A stretch of 64,000 nt of DNA. Source: Lysinibacillus_B sp031181585 (GTDB lineage Bacteria > Bacillota > Bacilli > Bacillales_A > Planococcaceae). Location of the stretch: positions 4,092,001 to 4,156,000 of the forward strand of contig NZ_CP154840.1 in the NCBI RefSeq assembly GCF_047301505.1, given 5' to 3'. Every line of letters starts with the position of its first letter. Position 1 is the first letter of the stretch. Position numbers and translations under genes: made by a program. This document shows, piece by piece, positions 1-7,953 of the stretch. Below the pieces are notes generated by a model that saw only the letters and a list, made by a program, of their open reading frames with translations, was not told the origin of the DNA and made no database searches.

Positions 1-537
1 AAGCGCCCCTTGTGCAATGAACACCGGGCAAGTAATATGTCCGATATACGGTTCCGTTTTTCGGACAATTTTCATGAATTGCACAGTTGCAGAAGGAGGT
101 ACATTACGTAATTTATGCTGATAGCGCTGAAAGAGCTCGTTTTCACGAAGTTTACGATGAAATGCGTCATCCGCCATCGAACGAATGTCCTTAGCAAGCT
201 GCAGCGGACTTACATATTTCGCCGCCGCACTTAAAAGGAGCAATTTTTTCACGGGGTAGCGTTTTGCCAAATACATAGCAATAACTCCTCCCATTGAAAA
301 GCCTGTGATGATGACCTCATCCACCTTTTTCGCAAGACTCCGGTAAGCCAGCTCTGCATCCATTAACCAGTGTTCCGCTTTATAACCTTTCATGTCCAGA
401 GATTCCGCATCACCATGTCCCGAAAAAGTAGGCGTTTCCACAATCCAGCCTGTATGTTTCTTCACACAATCCACAAAAGGCTGCACCTCGTATGGTCCAC
501 CAGAAAAGCCATGTAAAACCAGTATGCCCACCGTCAT
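1..537 (-). CDS. Alpha/beta hydrolase (carboxylesterase-like), C-terminus cut by window edge
   Basis: The reading frame starts at ATG 535-537 behind a GGTGAGG-type ribosome site and runs off the left edge after 179 codons, so the C-terminus with the catalytic His is missing. Near the N-terminus is the HGFSGGP oxyanion-hole motif, and near residue 100 is the nucleophile elbow GFSMGG (GxSxG), typical of monoacylglycerol lipase/carboxylesterase-type serine hydrolases. No signal peptide is visible, so it is probably cytosolic. It lies downstream of murF on the same strand, but a strong terminator separates them. The substrate cannot be told from sequence. The family call is firm; the specific enzyme is not. 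Confidence 0.8.
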   Translation of the reverse strand, partial: MTVGILVLHGFSGGPYEVQPFVDCVKKHTGWIVETPTFSGHGDAESLDMKGYKAEHWLMDAELAYRSLAKKVDEVIITGFSMGGVIAMYLAKRYPVKKLLLLSAAAKYVSPLQLAKDIRSMADDAFHRKLRENELFQRYQHKLRNVPPSATVQFMKIVRKTEPYIGHITCPVFIAQGAL

Positions 538-730
538 TTCCTACACCTCACCTATCACAAAACATAGCTTGGCCATTTTGCACTTTTAGTAACCAATTCT
601 TACGTTCCTTGCTTTCTGTAAAAAAGATTGCTTAGAGAAACAAAATTACCAGAAAACCTCTTTTATGCCTGCTGACTATCTACTCACCTTGTGTTTTGAG
701 GCGGCTTCATCAACCTATCAAAACTTTAGG

Positions 731-770
731 CGCAAAAGGGGCGTCTCAAAATTACTTTTCAGACGCCCCT
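731..770 (-). terminator. Rho-independent terminator after murF
   Basis: A perfect 10-bp stem (AGGGGCGTCT at 737-746 with AGACGCCCCT at 761-770) is followed on the minus strand by a short T run. It sits just past the murF stop codon. Confidence 0.85.
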
Positions 771-778
771 CAAATGGT

Positions 779-2143
779 TTATTTAAAAGCATTTACAATT
801 GTTTCGAGTTTCATCCCACGAGAGCCTTTTAACAAAATCAGTGTTTCCTCGTTTGCATCACGGCGAATTGCATCAATAATCGGTTCATAGTCTGTTTCTG
901 TATAAACAAGATGTGACCCGTCAAAAACGGGCTGCAACCGCTCATACAACCATTTCATACGTGGGCCATAGAGACAAACCCGCTCTACAGACTTATCAAT
1001 TTCTTCAGCCATTTGTTCGTGGAAATCCTTTTCATCAGGGCCAAGCTCCAGCATGTCGCCAAGTACCAGCCACTTTTTCGATCTCATCGTTGTGGATTTA
1101 ACAAATTGGATAGCTGCGCGCATTGAAGTAGGGGCAGCATTATATGCATCATTAATAAACAACGGGCCGTCTTCTACCGATACAAGCTGCATGCGCATAT
1201 CCGTTAAGGCAACCTGCTTTAAGGAAGTGCGAATTTGGTCATCTGTTAAGCCTAGTGCTTTCCCCACAAGCATCGCACTTAGTGTATTTTTTACCTGATG
1301 TTCGCCTAGCACTGAAATATCGAATGTTCCCTCAATAATTCCGTTTACAGTAAAACGGCTCCCTATTTCAGTTGTTTCAATCTGTGAAGCAGCGAGGGTA
1401 TTTTCTTTTCCGAAACCAAAAGACATCGTTTCGGTATACGGATCTTCTGCTACCAGCTTACGAAGGAGCGGTTCATCACCATCATAAAACAAGTATCCCT
1501 CTTCTAGAAGGCCTTTTGTAATCTCATATTTCGCTTGAGCAATACCTTCACGAGAACCAAGTTCCTGCATATGCGCCTCACCGATATTCGTGATAATGGC
1601 TAAGTGCGGGCGAGCAATACGTGTCAATAGTTCGATTTCTCCAAACCCGCTCATTCCCATTTCCAGTACCGAAATTTCCGTATCTTCATCAAGCTGCAAA
1701 ATCGTAATTGGCAATCCCAATTGATTATTAAAATTGCCGATTGTCTTCTGTACCTTGAAATATGGCGATAGGGTGCCTGCTAAAATGTCCTTTGTAGAAG
1801 TTTTTCCATTTGATCCTGTAATTCCTATAAAAGTCGCCTTATGTTCGCTTCGATAAGCAATCGCCATCTGTTGGAGAGCAGCTTCCGCATCCTTTACAAA
1901 GATAAGCGGGCGGCCTTGAGGAGGATTGGGTTCATCCTTTAGCCACAGCGAAGCCGCAGCGCCCTTCTCGAATGCCTGCTCAACAAACCGATGTCCATTC
2001 ACTGCTTCTCCTCTGAAAGGTACAAACAGATCTCCGGGTTTAATTGTACGTGTATCAATCGAGATACCTGTCACGACTGTATCTTCATTATTTTGTTCGC
2101 GGATTTTCAACCATGCTGCAAGTTGTGCTAATGTTTTTTTCAT
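779..2143 (-). CDS. murF: UDP-N-acetylmuramoyl-tripeptide--D-alanyl-D-alanine ligase MurF
   Basis: MurF adds the D-Ala-D-Ala dipeptide to the UDP-MurNAc-tripeptide, the last cytoplasmic step of the peptidoglycan precursor nucleotide pathway. The 454-residue length fits the family. The Mur-ligase ATP loop GITGSNGKT lies at residues 107-115, followed by TNIGEAH and NDAYNAAP motifs of the central and C-terminal domains. I place the start at the ATG at 2143 (MKKTLAQ), which has an AAGGA site 8 bases upstream; an earlier in-frame start would overlap ddl by 38 bases and lacks a site. ddl ends 7 bases upstream, so the ligase that makes the dipeptide and the ligase that uses it are translationally close. 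Confidence 0.96.
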   Translation of the reverse strand: MKKTLAQLAAWLKIREQNNEDTVVTGISIDTRTIKPGDLFVPFRGEAVNGHRFVEQAFEKGAAASLWLKDEPNPPQGRPLIFVKDAEAALQQMAIAYRSEHKATFIGITGSNGKTSTKDILAGTLSPYFKVQKTIGNFNNQLGLPITILQLDEDTEISVLEMGMSGFGEIELLTRIARPHLAIITNIGEAHMQELGSREGIAQAKYEITKGLLEEGYLFYDGDEPLLRKLVAEDPYTETMSFGFGKENTLAASQIETTEIGSRFTVNGIIEGTFDISVLGEHQVKNTLSAMLVGKALGLTDDQIRTSLKQVALTDMRMQLVSVEDGPLFINDAYNAAPTSMRAAIQFVKSTTMRSKKWLVLGDMLELGPDEKDFHEQMAEEIDKSVERVCLYGPRMKWLYERLQPVFDGSHLVYTETDYEPIIDAIRRDANEETLILLKGSRGMKLETIVNAFK

Positions 2144-2150
2144 CTTGTCA

Positions 2151-3215
2151 TCAGTCCTTGTTGTATTGGAGCTTTTGCTTTTCCGCATAACGCTCTAAAG
2201 CCAATTCGATTAATTGGTCAATCAGTTCCGGGTAATTCACGCCCGTATGCTGCCATAAAAGTGGATACATACTAAATGGCGTAAAGCCCGGCATCGTATT
2301 AACTTCATTGATTAATACTTGATTATCCACTGTGACGAAGAAATCAGCTCTTACGATACCTGAACAGTCAAGCACCTTAAATGCAGCCTTCGCCATCTCA
2401 CTCATCTTATCCATCACCGCATCAGGAATTTCAGCGGGAATAATTAATGCAGTAGAGCCATCCTTATATTTAGAATCATAATCATAAAACTCAGTCACAG
2501 GTTTAATTTCACCAGGAACCGATGTCTTCGGTTCATCATTCCCAAGCACACCCATTTCAATTTCTCGACCTGCGATTCCCTGCTCCACGACAATCTTGCG
2601 GTCGTATTGAAGGGCCAAATTGATGGCAGCAATAATTTCATCTCGAGTTACCGCTTTGCTAATACCTACACTTGAGCCGAGATTTGCGGGTTTAATGAAC
2701 AATGGAGCCTGGAGCTTTTCACATCTTTCTAAAATCTCCTCCTGATTCTTTTCCCATTCACCGCGGATAAAATAAGTATAAGGTGTCTGTGCAAGACCAG
2801 CCATTTCAAACAGCTGTTTCATAATTACCTTATCCATTCCTGCTGAAGATGCCAGCACGCCGTTTCCAACATACGGTACGTTCATTACTTCTAGCAATCC
2901 TTGTACCGTGCCATCTTCACCGTTCGTACCATGCAGAAGCGGGAAAATGACATCGAATTGTTTCTCGCTATGTGCATTGATGAAATTTATTATATTATTC
3001 GGTGCTTTATTAGAATCAAATTGTAATTGGTCAATCGTCTCAACGGGCGCTGTTAATTGAGGTCCTATTAGCCATTCGCCATCCAATGTAATAAAAATCG
3101 GATGCACTTCATATTCTTCAAAATTTAAAGCTTGCGTCACCGCCTTAGCAGTCGAAAGCGATACTTCATGCTCCGCAGACTTTCCCCCGTATAATAAACC
3201 AATTCTTTTTTTCAT
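2151..3215 (-). CDS. ddl: D-alanine--D-alanine ligase
   Basis: Joins two D-alanines using ATP, feeding MurF directly downstream. The protein is 354 residues with an ATP-grasp fold. Visible motifs are LLYGGKSAEHEVSL at the N-terminus, LLHGTNGEDGTVQG, GSSVGISKA and NEVNTMPGFT. The loop FYDYDSKYKDG keeps the tyrosine-containing omega loop of D-Ala-D-Ala enzymes, arguing against a VanA-type D-lactate ligase. The start has AAGGAGGT eight bases upstream. The rodA / ddl / murF neighbourhood is also known from other Bacillales. Confidence 0.96.
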   Translation of the reverse strand: MKKRIGLLYGGKSAEHEVSLSTAKAVTQALNFEEYEVHPIFITLDGEWLIGPQLTAPVETIDQLQFDSNKAPNNIINFINAHSEKQFDVIFPLLHGTNGEDGTVQGLLEVMNVPYVGNGVLASSAGMDKVIMKQLFEMAGLAQTPYTYFIRGEWEKNQEEILERCEKLQAPLFIKPANLGSSVGISKAVTRDEIIAAINLALQYDRKIVVEQGIAGREIEMGVLGNDEPKTSVPGEIKPVTEFYDYDSKYKDGSTALIIPAEIPDAVMDKMSEMAKAAFKVLDCSGIVRADFFVTVDNQVLINEVNTMPGFTPFSMYPLLWQHTGVNYPELIDQLIELALERYAEKQKLQYNKD

Positions 3216-3290
3216 TTTGTTGACCTCCTTAAAATATCCTTAGTTTATCACGAAATAAAATTTCCAATAAACTAATTCCCTTGTTTCCTT

Positions 3291-3326
3291 GAAAAAGGGC
3301 TGCCGCGAAAAATTCGAGACAACCCT
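3291..3326 (-). terminator. Terminator between the 248-codon gene and ddl
   Basis: A GC-rich stem of about 12 bp (3296-3307 with 3315-3326, one mismatch and two G-U pairs when read on the minus strand) is followed by TTTTTC. It overlaps the stop codon of the upstream unknown gene, suggesting ddl-murF has its own promoter. Confidence 0.75.
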
Positions 3327-4071
3327 AGCTGATTTGTATTAGTTCATCATAATTTTGCTTTATTATATCATCTAAGTCGACCCATACTTCATCCGGATAA
3401 TTATAGTCAGATAGTGTTCTAATCTCAATACCATATTGAGAGGATTTTTCCATACGAAACAGCGAGAGCAATGCCCCTTCTTTTACAAATTGCCTGCACG
3501 CTCGCAAAGTCATGGGATTAATCGCAGGAATGGATTGCTTTGACTTTCGACGCCAGAAGCCGCCAGTCCCCTCTTTTTCATAAATCATTTTGTTAAATAA
3601 GTTAGCGACTAATAACTCGCTATCTCCGAGGAAACGAAAATATATTTTCGTCATCTTATCGCTAGGCGAACCATAAAACGCATAACGGTTTTGAAGCTTG
3701 CTAAAAAACGGTGAGGCAAGCGGCTCGCGTTTATGGCCAAAGTACAATAGTTCAGCTTGTTCCATCGGTGATAATTGGTTTACACTTTTTTCGCCAGAAA
3801 AATCGACCCAGCATAAATCTCCCTTCATATCAGGAAGGTGCTTAATAAAGGGAATCATATCCTCCGCTGAGATAAAATCAAACTGCGTATGCATATTGAA
3901 GGAGCCATCCTCGTAGGCGTGTTTTAGCAGCAGCAAATTTTTCATCGGCTCCACAGACGAGAAAAATTGCTTATATGAAAGTCCACTATAGATGACAAAC
4001 TGATCCACATCGTTCATATGTACATATAAATGATGAATAAAGTCATCTGCACTTTTCATTTTCCTTGCCAT
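3325..4071 (-). CDS. Conserved-looking protein of unknown function
   Basis: A 248-residue soluble protein I do not recognise. There is no signal peptide or membrane segment. The sequence is rich in aromatic and acidic residues, with a basic stretch near residue 170 (FWRRKSKQS) and an acidic C-terminus (VWVDLDDIIKQNYDEL). Codon use resembles its neighbours. The ATG at 4071 has a modest GGGAG site 10 bases upstream; a second ATG at 4059 has a site that is too close. It ends in its own terminator and lies between divergent rodA and ddl, so an envelope-related role is possible but is only context inference. Confidence 0.75.
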   Translation of the reverse strand: MARKMKSADDFIHHLYVHMNDVDQFVIYSGLSYKQFFSSVEPMKNLLLLKHAYEDGSFNMHTQFDFISAEDMIPFIKHLPDMKGDLCWVDFSGEKSVNQLSPMEQAELLYFGHKREPLASPFFSKLQNRYAFYGSPSDKMTKIYFRFLGDSELLVANLFNKMIYEKEGTGGFWRRKSKQSIPAINPMTLRACRQFVKEGALLSLFRMEKSSQYGIEIRTLSDYNYPDEVWVDLDDIIKQNYDELIQIS

Positions 4072-4267
4072 CCCACGTCCACTCCCTAAACAAATAATAT
4101 GATTATTATATGACGCTTTAACGTTTTTTGAAACAATTTAAATTTTATATCGTCATATCTTTTGCTTCTATCAGAAACAGGTATTTTCATAAAAAATATG
4201 TTAAACTAAGTCGTTAGTACAGTTTACGCTAATTCCAGCGCAAAGATCTATAAATAAGGTGGCATGC

Positions 4268-5452
4268 ATGAACAATAATAATCGACAGTTCGCTAAGCGT
4301 TTTGACTGGACGCTTGCCCTAATACTTCTTACGTTTCTCGCCGTCAGCCTGCTCGCCATCTCTTCGGCACAGACTTCCGGGCAATATGGTATTAATTTCG
4401 TACCGCTGCAAATCCGCTGGTATGTTATCGGCGCCGTCATTGTAGCATTTGTTATGTATTTTGAACCTGACCAGTATAAGAAAATGGCCTGGCCTCTCTA
4501 TGGTTTCGGTATATTTTTATTAATAATGCTATTTCTTATTCCTGAAAGCACCGGCCTTACAAAGGAAGTAAACGGCGCAAAAAGCTGGTTTGAAACACCC
4601 GTCGGCAGTATCCAGCCCTCGGAATTCATGAAAACCTTCTATATTTTGGCGCTTGCCTATTTAATTAGCAAGCATCACGAGAAATATCAGCTAAAAACAA
4701 TTAAAACGGATTTCATTTTGCTAGGAAAAATAGCGGTTACGCTATTTGTGCCGCTTGGCTTCATTATGACGCAGCCTGACCTTGGTTCTGCACTTGTCTT
4801 CCTGGCTATTACTGCTGCTCTCGTAATTGTGGCAGGAATATCCTGGAAAATCATTCTGCCGATATTAGGGGGAACAGTATTCATAGGGGGCTCCCTTTTA
4901 TGGATGGCTCTATACATGCAGGATTTCCTGCAAAAGCTCGGATTTAATCCGTACCAATTCGCGCGTATTTATTCCTGGCTTGATCCATACTCTTACTCTT
5001 CAAATGAGGGCTATCATTTGATCACTTCATTAAATGCGATTGGTTCCGGAGAAATTTTCGGAAAAGGTATGTTTGGTCGCGAAGTGTATGTAGCGGAAAA
5101 TCACACTGACTTCATCTTTACTGTGATTGGGGAAGAATGGGGCTTTGTTGGGGCAAGTATGGTGATTTGTCTCTATTTCTTATTAATCTATCACTTAACG
5201 AAGACGACGTTACTATTAAAAGATCCTTTCAGCACATATGTATGTGCTGGAATTATTGCGATGATTACGTTCCACGTTTTCGAAAATATTGGAATGACGA
5301 TTCAACTCCTGCCTATTACCGGTATCCCTCTTCCTTTTTTAAGTTACGGGGGAAGCTCCTTAATGGGTAACGCCCTTGCAATTGGGCTTGTATTTAGTAT
5401 GCGGTTCCATTATCGCACTTACATGTTTTCTACACATGATGACGAAGATTAG
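4268..5452 (+). CDS. rodA: SEDS-family peptidoglycan glycosyltransferase RodA
   Basis: Polymerises lipid II into glycan strands during cell elongation, normally with a class B penicillin-binding protein. The 394-residue protein has about ten membrane segments. It carries the RodA/FtsW loop NGAKSWF followed by GSIQPSEFMK, the QPDLGSALVF segment holding the conserved catalytic aspartate, and the C-terminal LPFLSYGGSS signature. These fit RodA better than FtsW or SpoVE. The ATG at 4268 is chosen because AAGGTGG ends 5 bases upstream; a GTG at 4259 lies inside that site. It is divergent from the unknown gene and ddl-murF. Confidence 0.93.
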   Translation: MNNNNRQFAKRFDWTLALILLTFLAVSLLAISSAQTSGQYGINFVPLQIRWYVIGAVIVAFVMYFEPDQYKKMAWPLYGFGIFLLIMLFLIPESTGLTKEVNGAKSWFETPVGSIQPSEFMKTFYILALAYLISKHHEKYQLKTIKTDFILLGKIAVTLFVPLGFIMTQPDLGSALVFLAITAALVIVAGISWKIILPILGGTVFIGGSLLWMALYMQDFLQKLGFNPYQFARIYSWLDPYSYSSNEGYHLITSLNAIGSGEIFGKGMFGREVYVAENHTDFIFTVIGEEWGFVGASMVICLYFLLIYHLTKTTLLLKDPFSTYVCAGIIAMITFHVFENIGMTIQLLPITGIPLPFLSYGGSSLMGNALAIGLVFSMRFHYRTYMFSTHDDED

Positions 5453-5492
5453 AAAACCGGCTGGGATTATAAATAATCCCAGCCGGTTTTTC
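5453..5492 (+). terminator. Terminator of rodA
   Basis: The stem AAACCGGCTGGGATT / AATCCCAGCCGGTTT with a short AT loop and trailing T run begins directly after the rodA TAG. Confidence 0.92.
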
Positions 5493-5525
5493 TAGTTTAT
5501 CTTTACATTTTTCTCTCCTAAAAAC

Positions 5526-5575
5526 AAAAAATGCTTGAGGATATAATGTAAACCTCCCTTTCAAGGAGCATTTGA
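5526..5575 (-). terminator. Second hairpin with long T run (minus strand)
   Basis: On the minus strand AAATGCT pairs with AGCATTT around a loop of some 30 bases and is followed by TTTTTTGTTTTT. It lies downstream of the terminator of the 46-codon gene, so it may be a back-up terminator. The short stem and large loop make the call modest. Confidence 0.45.
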
Positions 5576-5628
5576 AGGTATACACTCTCGGAGCAGGATC
5601 CCAACTTTCATTTTCTCATTTTAAAAAC

Positions 5629-5662
5629 AAAACAAGCTGCCTCCGCATGTTTTAGGCAGCTT
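5629..5662 (-). terminator. Terminator of the 46-codon gene
   Basis: AAGCTGCCT / AGGCAGCTT form a 9-bp stem, followed by GTTTTG on the minus strand. It starts 5 bases after the stop codon of the small gene at 5668-5808. Confidence 0.8.
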
Positions 5663-5667
5663 ATCTT

Positions 5668-5808
5668 TTACACATTTTGTGTTTGGGGAGTTTGCGTTGG
5701 TGGTGCTAAAACTTTTAAAATTTCTAGTCGCGATTTTGTCACCGTTGCTTTCACGCCTAGTGTAGATAAGTTTTTAACGATTTCTTTCAATTCGATTTCC
5801 TTCGTCAT
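5668..5808 (-). CDS. Small protein, 46 residues, unknown
   Basis: A 46-codon gene with a full expression unit. A GAGGTGG ribosome site lies 5-6 bases before ATG 5806-5808, a TTTACA-17-TATAGC promoter lies just upstream, and a terminator follows directly. The first two thirds are charged and probably helical (start MTKEIELKEIVKNL, then KSRLEILKVL), followed by a flexible Pro/Gln/Thr tail (APPTQTPQTQ). There is no hydrophobic segment, so it should be a cytosolic peptide. I do not recognise a family. The clean signals make a real gene likely, but no function can be given. Confidence 0.7.
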   Translation of the reverse strand: MTKEIELKEIVKNLSTLGVKATVTKSRLEILKVLAPPTQTPQTQNV

Positions 5809-5830
5809 TTAATCCACCTCAACCTTTCCT

Positions 5831-5859
5831 GCTATACTTTTAACGTTCCTATTTGTAAA
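5831..5859 (-). promoter_or_regulatory. Sigma-A-type promoter for the 46-codon gene
   Basis: On the minus strand TTTACA (5854-5859), a 17-base spacer and TATAGC (5831-5836) lie about 25 bases upstream of the start codon. Confidence 0.5.
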
Positions 5860-7002
5860 AAGTTTCATTTCTTCATTAGAAGTCTGACTTTTACAGTTAA
5901 CGCTATCATATCACTATTATATGCAAAAATGTTTTTCAATTATGTTACAACTTCTAAAAGTCAAGTAAATTCTCCATGTGTGCTATTTCTTTCCTTATGT
6001 AATAATTTCCAAACATATTTTTATTTACTTTTTAAAATATTATATGCTAACTTTATTTTGATAAAGCCCTAAAGTAAAGCCTTTCGCTAAAAGAAGCTAT
6101 ATATAGCTATATGTCTTACCAAATTTTTGTCTAAACAACATCTAGAGAAATGGATAGGAATCAAATTTATATCCGCCATTCTTAAGAAAACAAACTCTAT
6201 TTTCCTTTTTTATAAGGAATTGTTCATTGCTATTATAACGGGAAACAAGTTCTGTAAAATACTTGCTTATTTCTGTTTACTTTTCATGATTGCATGCCTT
6301 TTTCTACTATTTCATTTTTTAAAGCAAGACACATAGAGATTGGAGATTAACTAGCATGATGATTCTTCTGCCATCATAAAAACCCAAAAAGATACATAAC
6401 GATTTATCATTTCAGCTCTCTCCTTTAAAACAAAAGCTATATATTTTGAGTCACTCACACTCTCTTAATCTCTATTTATTCGGGCTTACTAAACATCAGG
6501 ATTTCCCTGGAAATTAAAGAATCGATACGTCTTACTAGAGATGAGACCTGACGTGATTATATTCACATAACACCATTATTATCAGTACACATTGTGCGGC
6601 AAAACCTACTACTGATCGAAGGTTTGCCACAGTTCATGGGGCTGAGCAGCTACCTTACTAAATACTCTCTTCTATCATTAGATAAATGTATAAAATAGTG
6701 CAAAACAGTGTATAGTAAGGGTTAAAAGCATTGCGGTTTATGATGCATGCCTTTTTAATTTATATCTTTTTAGAAATGCCTATTTTACTAACATAAATAT
6801 TATTTTAAAAGCTTTCATGATAAGACCTTTACCTCCTAAGTTACTTTCACTTTTAGGTCTCCTCGCTGATTGCCAAGGCGTTTTGTACCTAACTTAAGGA
6901 TGTTTACTTACAATAAATGGTGGAATGTATAGGAGCATACACCTCTTTACCTTCCCTGCTAAAGTCTTTTCAAATGAATAACCATCAGTTGGAGGAATTT
7001 TT
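5860..7002. other. AT-rich intergenic stretch without convincing gene
   Basis: About 1.1 kb of very AT-rich DNA. A TTG-initiated frame at 6127-6336 encodes a hydrophobic 69-mer but has no ribosome site, so I do not call it. An imperfect inverted repeat (GTGCGGCAAAACCT near 6593, AGGTTTGCCAC near 6632) can fold on either strand but lacks a T run. The end of the stretch holds the leader and GGAGGA ribosome site of the DUF1963 gene. An unannotated small RNA is possible, but I see no recognisable class. Confidence 0.4.
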
Positions 7003-7821
7003 ATGATACAAAAAACACTTTCGCTACCCACGCAGTTTGAAGGCTTTCGGCATATTTTAGAACAATCTGCTGTGGAATACATGAAAGTTCATGCCCAGAG
7101 GGAAGCTCCTTATATTACAAACAGTAAACTCGGCGGCTATCCTTATTTGCCAAGGGGAGCCAGTCACCCTAGAGACGATACAGGCAAATATATGATACTA
7201 CTTGCTCAAATCAATTTTTCAGAAGCGGCCTTTCCTGCTCCTTTTCCTAAAGACGGGCTACTGCAAATTTTCATATCGCCCTTCATTTATCAACAAGCCT
7301 TGGGAGCGAATGGTTGTGTACCTCCAAGCTTTTTTAAAGTCCGATACTTCCCTGTCATCACCACAGATGATTTAATAACGGACTTTTCCTATTTACAAAA
7401 CTCTTCTTTTCAAAATTATTCGATTGTACCTCAATGTCCGATTGATCATGAATTATCCCTGGAATTTTCTAAGGAAGTAGAGCCCATTTCTGCAACAGAT
7501 TATAGGCTGCATCATTTTATTTCTATAGAGCTTGCAGAACAGTTTACCGATATTGAACAGCAACCTTTTAATGAGGTTTATTTACAGCACTTTTCAAGCG
7601 CCGAACATAAAATTGGCGGCTACCCCTATTTTATAGCAGAAGACCCTAGAGCCGAAAGACCCTCCATGCAAAAGTATGATACCCTCCTTCTGCAAATCGT
7701 GTCTGATGATGCAAAGGGAATCATGTGGGGAGATTCCGGTGTAGTCAAATTTTTCATCAGCCATAAGCATCTTGAAACCTGTAATTTTACGGATATTTTA
7801 TTTTACTTAGAAGACTACTAA
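7003..7821 (+). CDS. DUF1963 (YwqG-like) protein
   Basis: A 272-residue soluble protein of the DUF1963/YwqG family. It has the internal repetition typical of that family: SKLGGYPYLPRG near residue 43 and HKIGGYPYFIAEDPR near residue 203, with LLAQINF and LLLQIVSD as matching beta strands, and it ends in a MWGDSGVVKFFIS segment. Family members are widespread in Bacillales without an assigned biochemical role. The start is firm (TTGGAGGA, 8 bases before ATG). The gene is monocistronic; cls follows after 130 bases. Confidence 0.85.
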   Translation: MIQKTLSLPTQFEGFRHILEQSAVEYMKVHAQREAPYITNSKLGGYPYLPRGASHPRDDTGKYMILLAQINFSEAAFPAPFPKDGLLQIFISPFIYQQALGANGCVPPSFFKVRYFPVITTDDLITDFSYLQNSSFQNYSIVPQCPIDHELSLEFSKEVEPISATDYRLHHFISIELAEQFTDIEQQPFNEVYLQHFSSAEHKIGGYPYFIAEDPRAERPSMQKYDTLLLQIVSDDAKGIMWGDSGVVKFFISHKHLETCNFTDILFYLEDY

Positions 7822-7953
7822 CCCTCTAACCTTTTTGCGTAGGACATGAGCAGCGCCAAAAGGTTTTATTTATTGACTCTATTAGAAATCCATGTATTTA
7901 CCCAAGAAATAAGATAAGATAAGGATTGAGGATAGAAGAAAGAAGGTGATCAA

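Noticed and set aside
6127..6336. TTG-initiated frame for a hydrophobic 69-mer
   Set aside because: No ribosome site and Phe/Leu/Ile-rich composition expected by chance in AT-rich DNA.
6500..6660. Riboswitch (SAM, TPP) in the long AT-rich gap
   Set aside because: Only one imperfect stem and none of the conserved cores of those classes.
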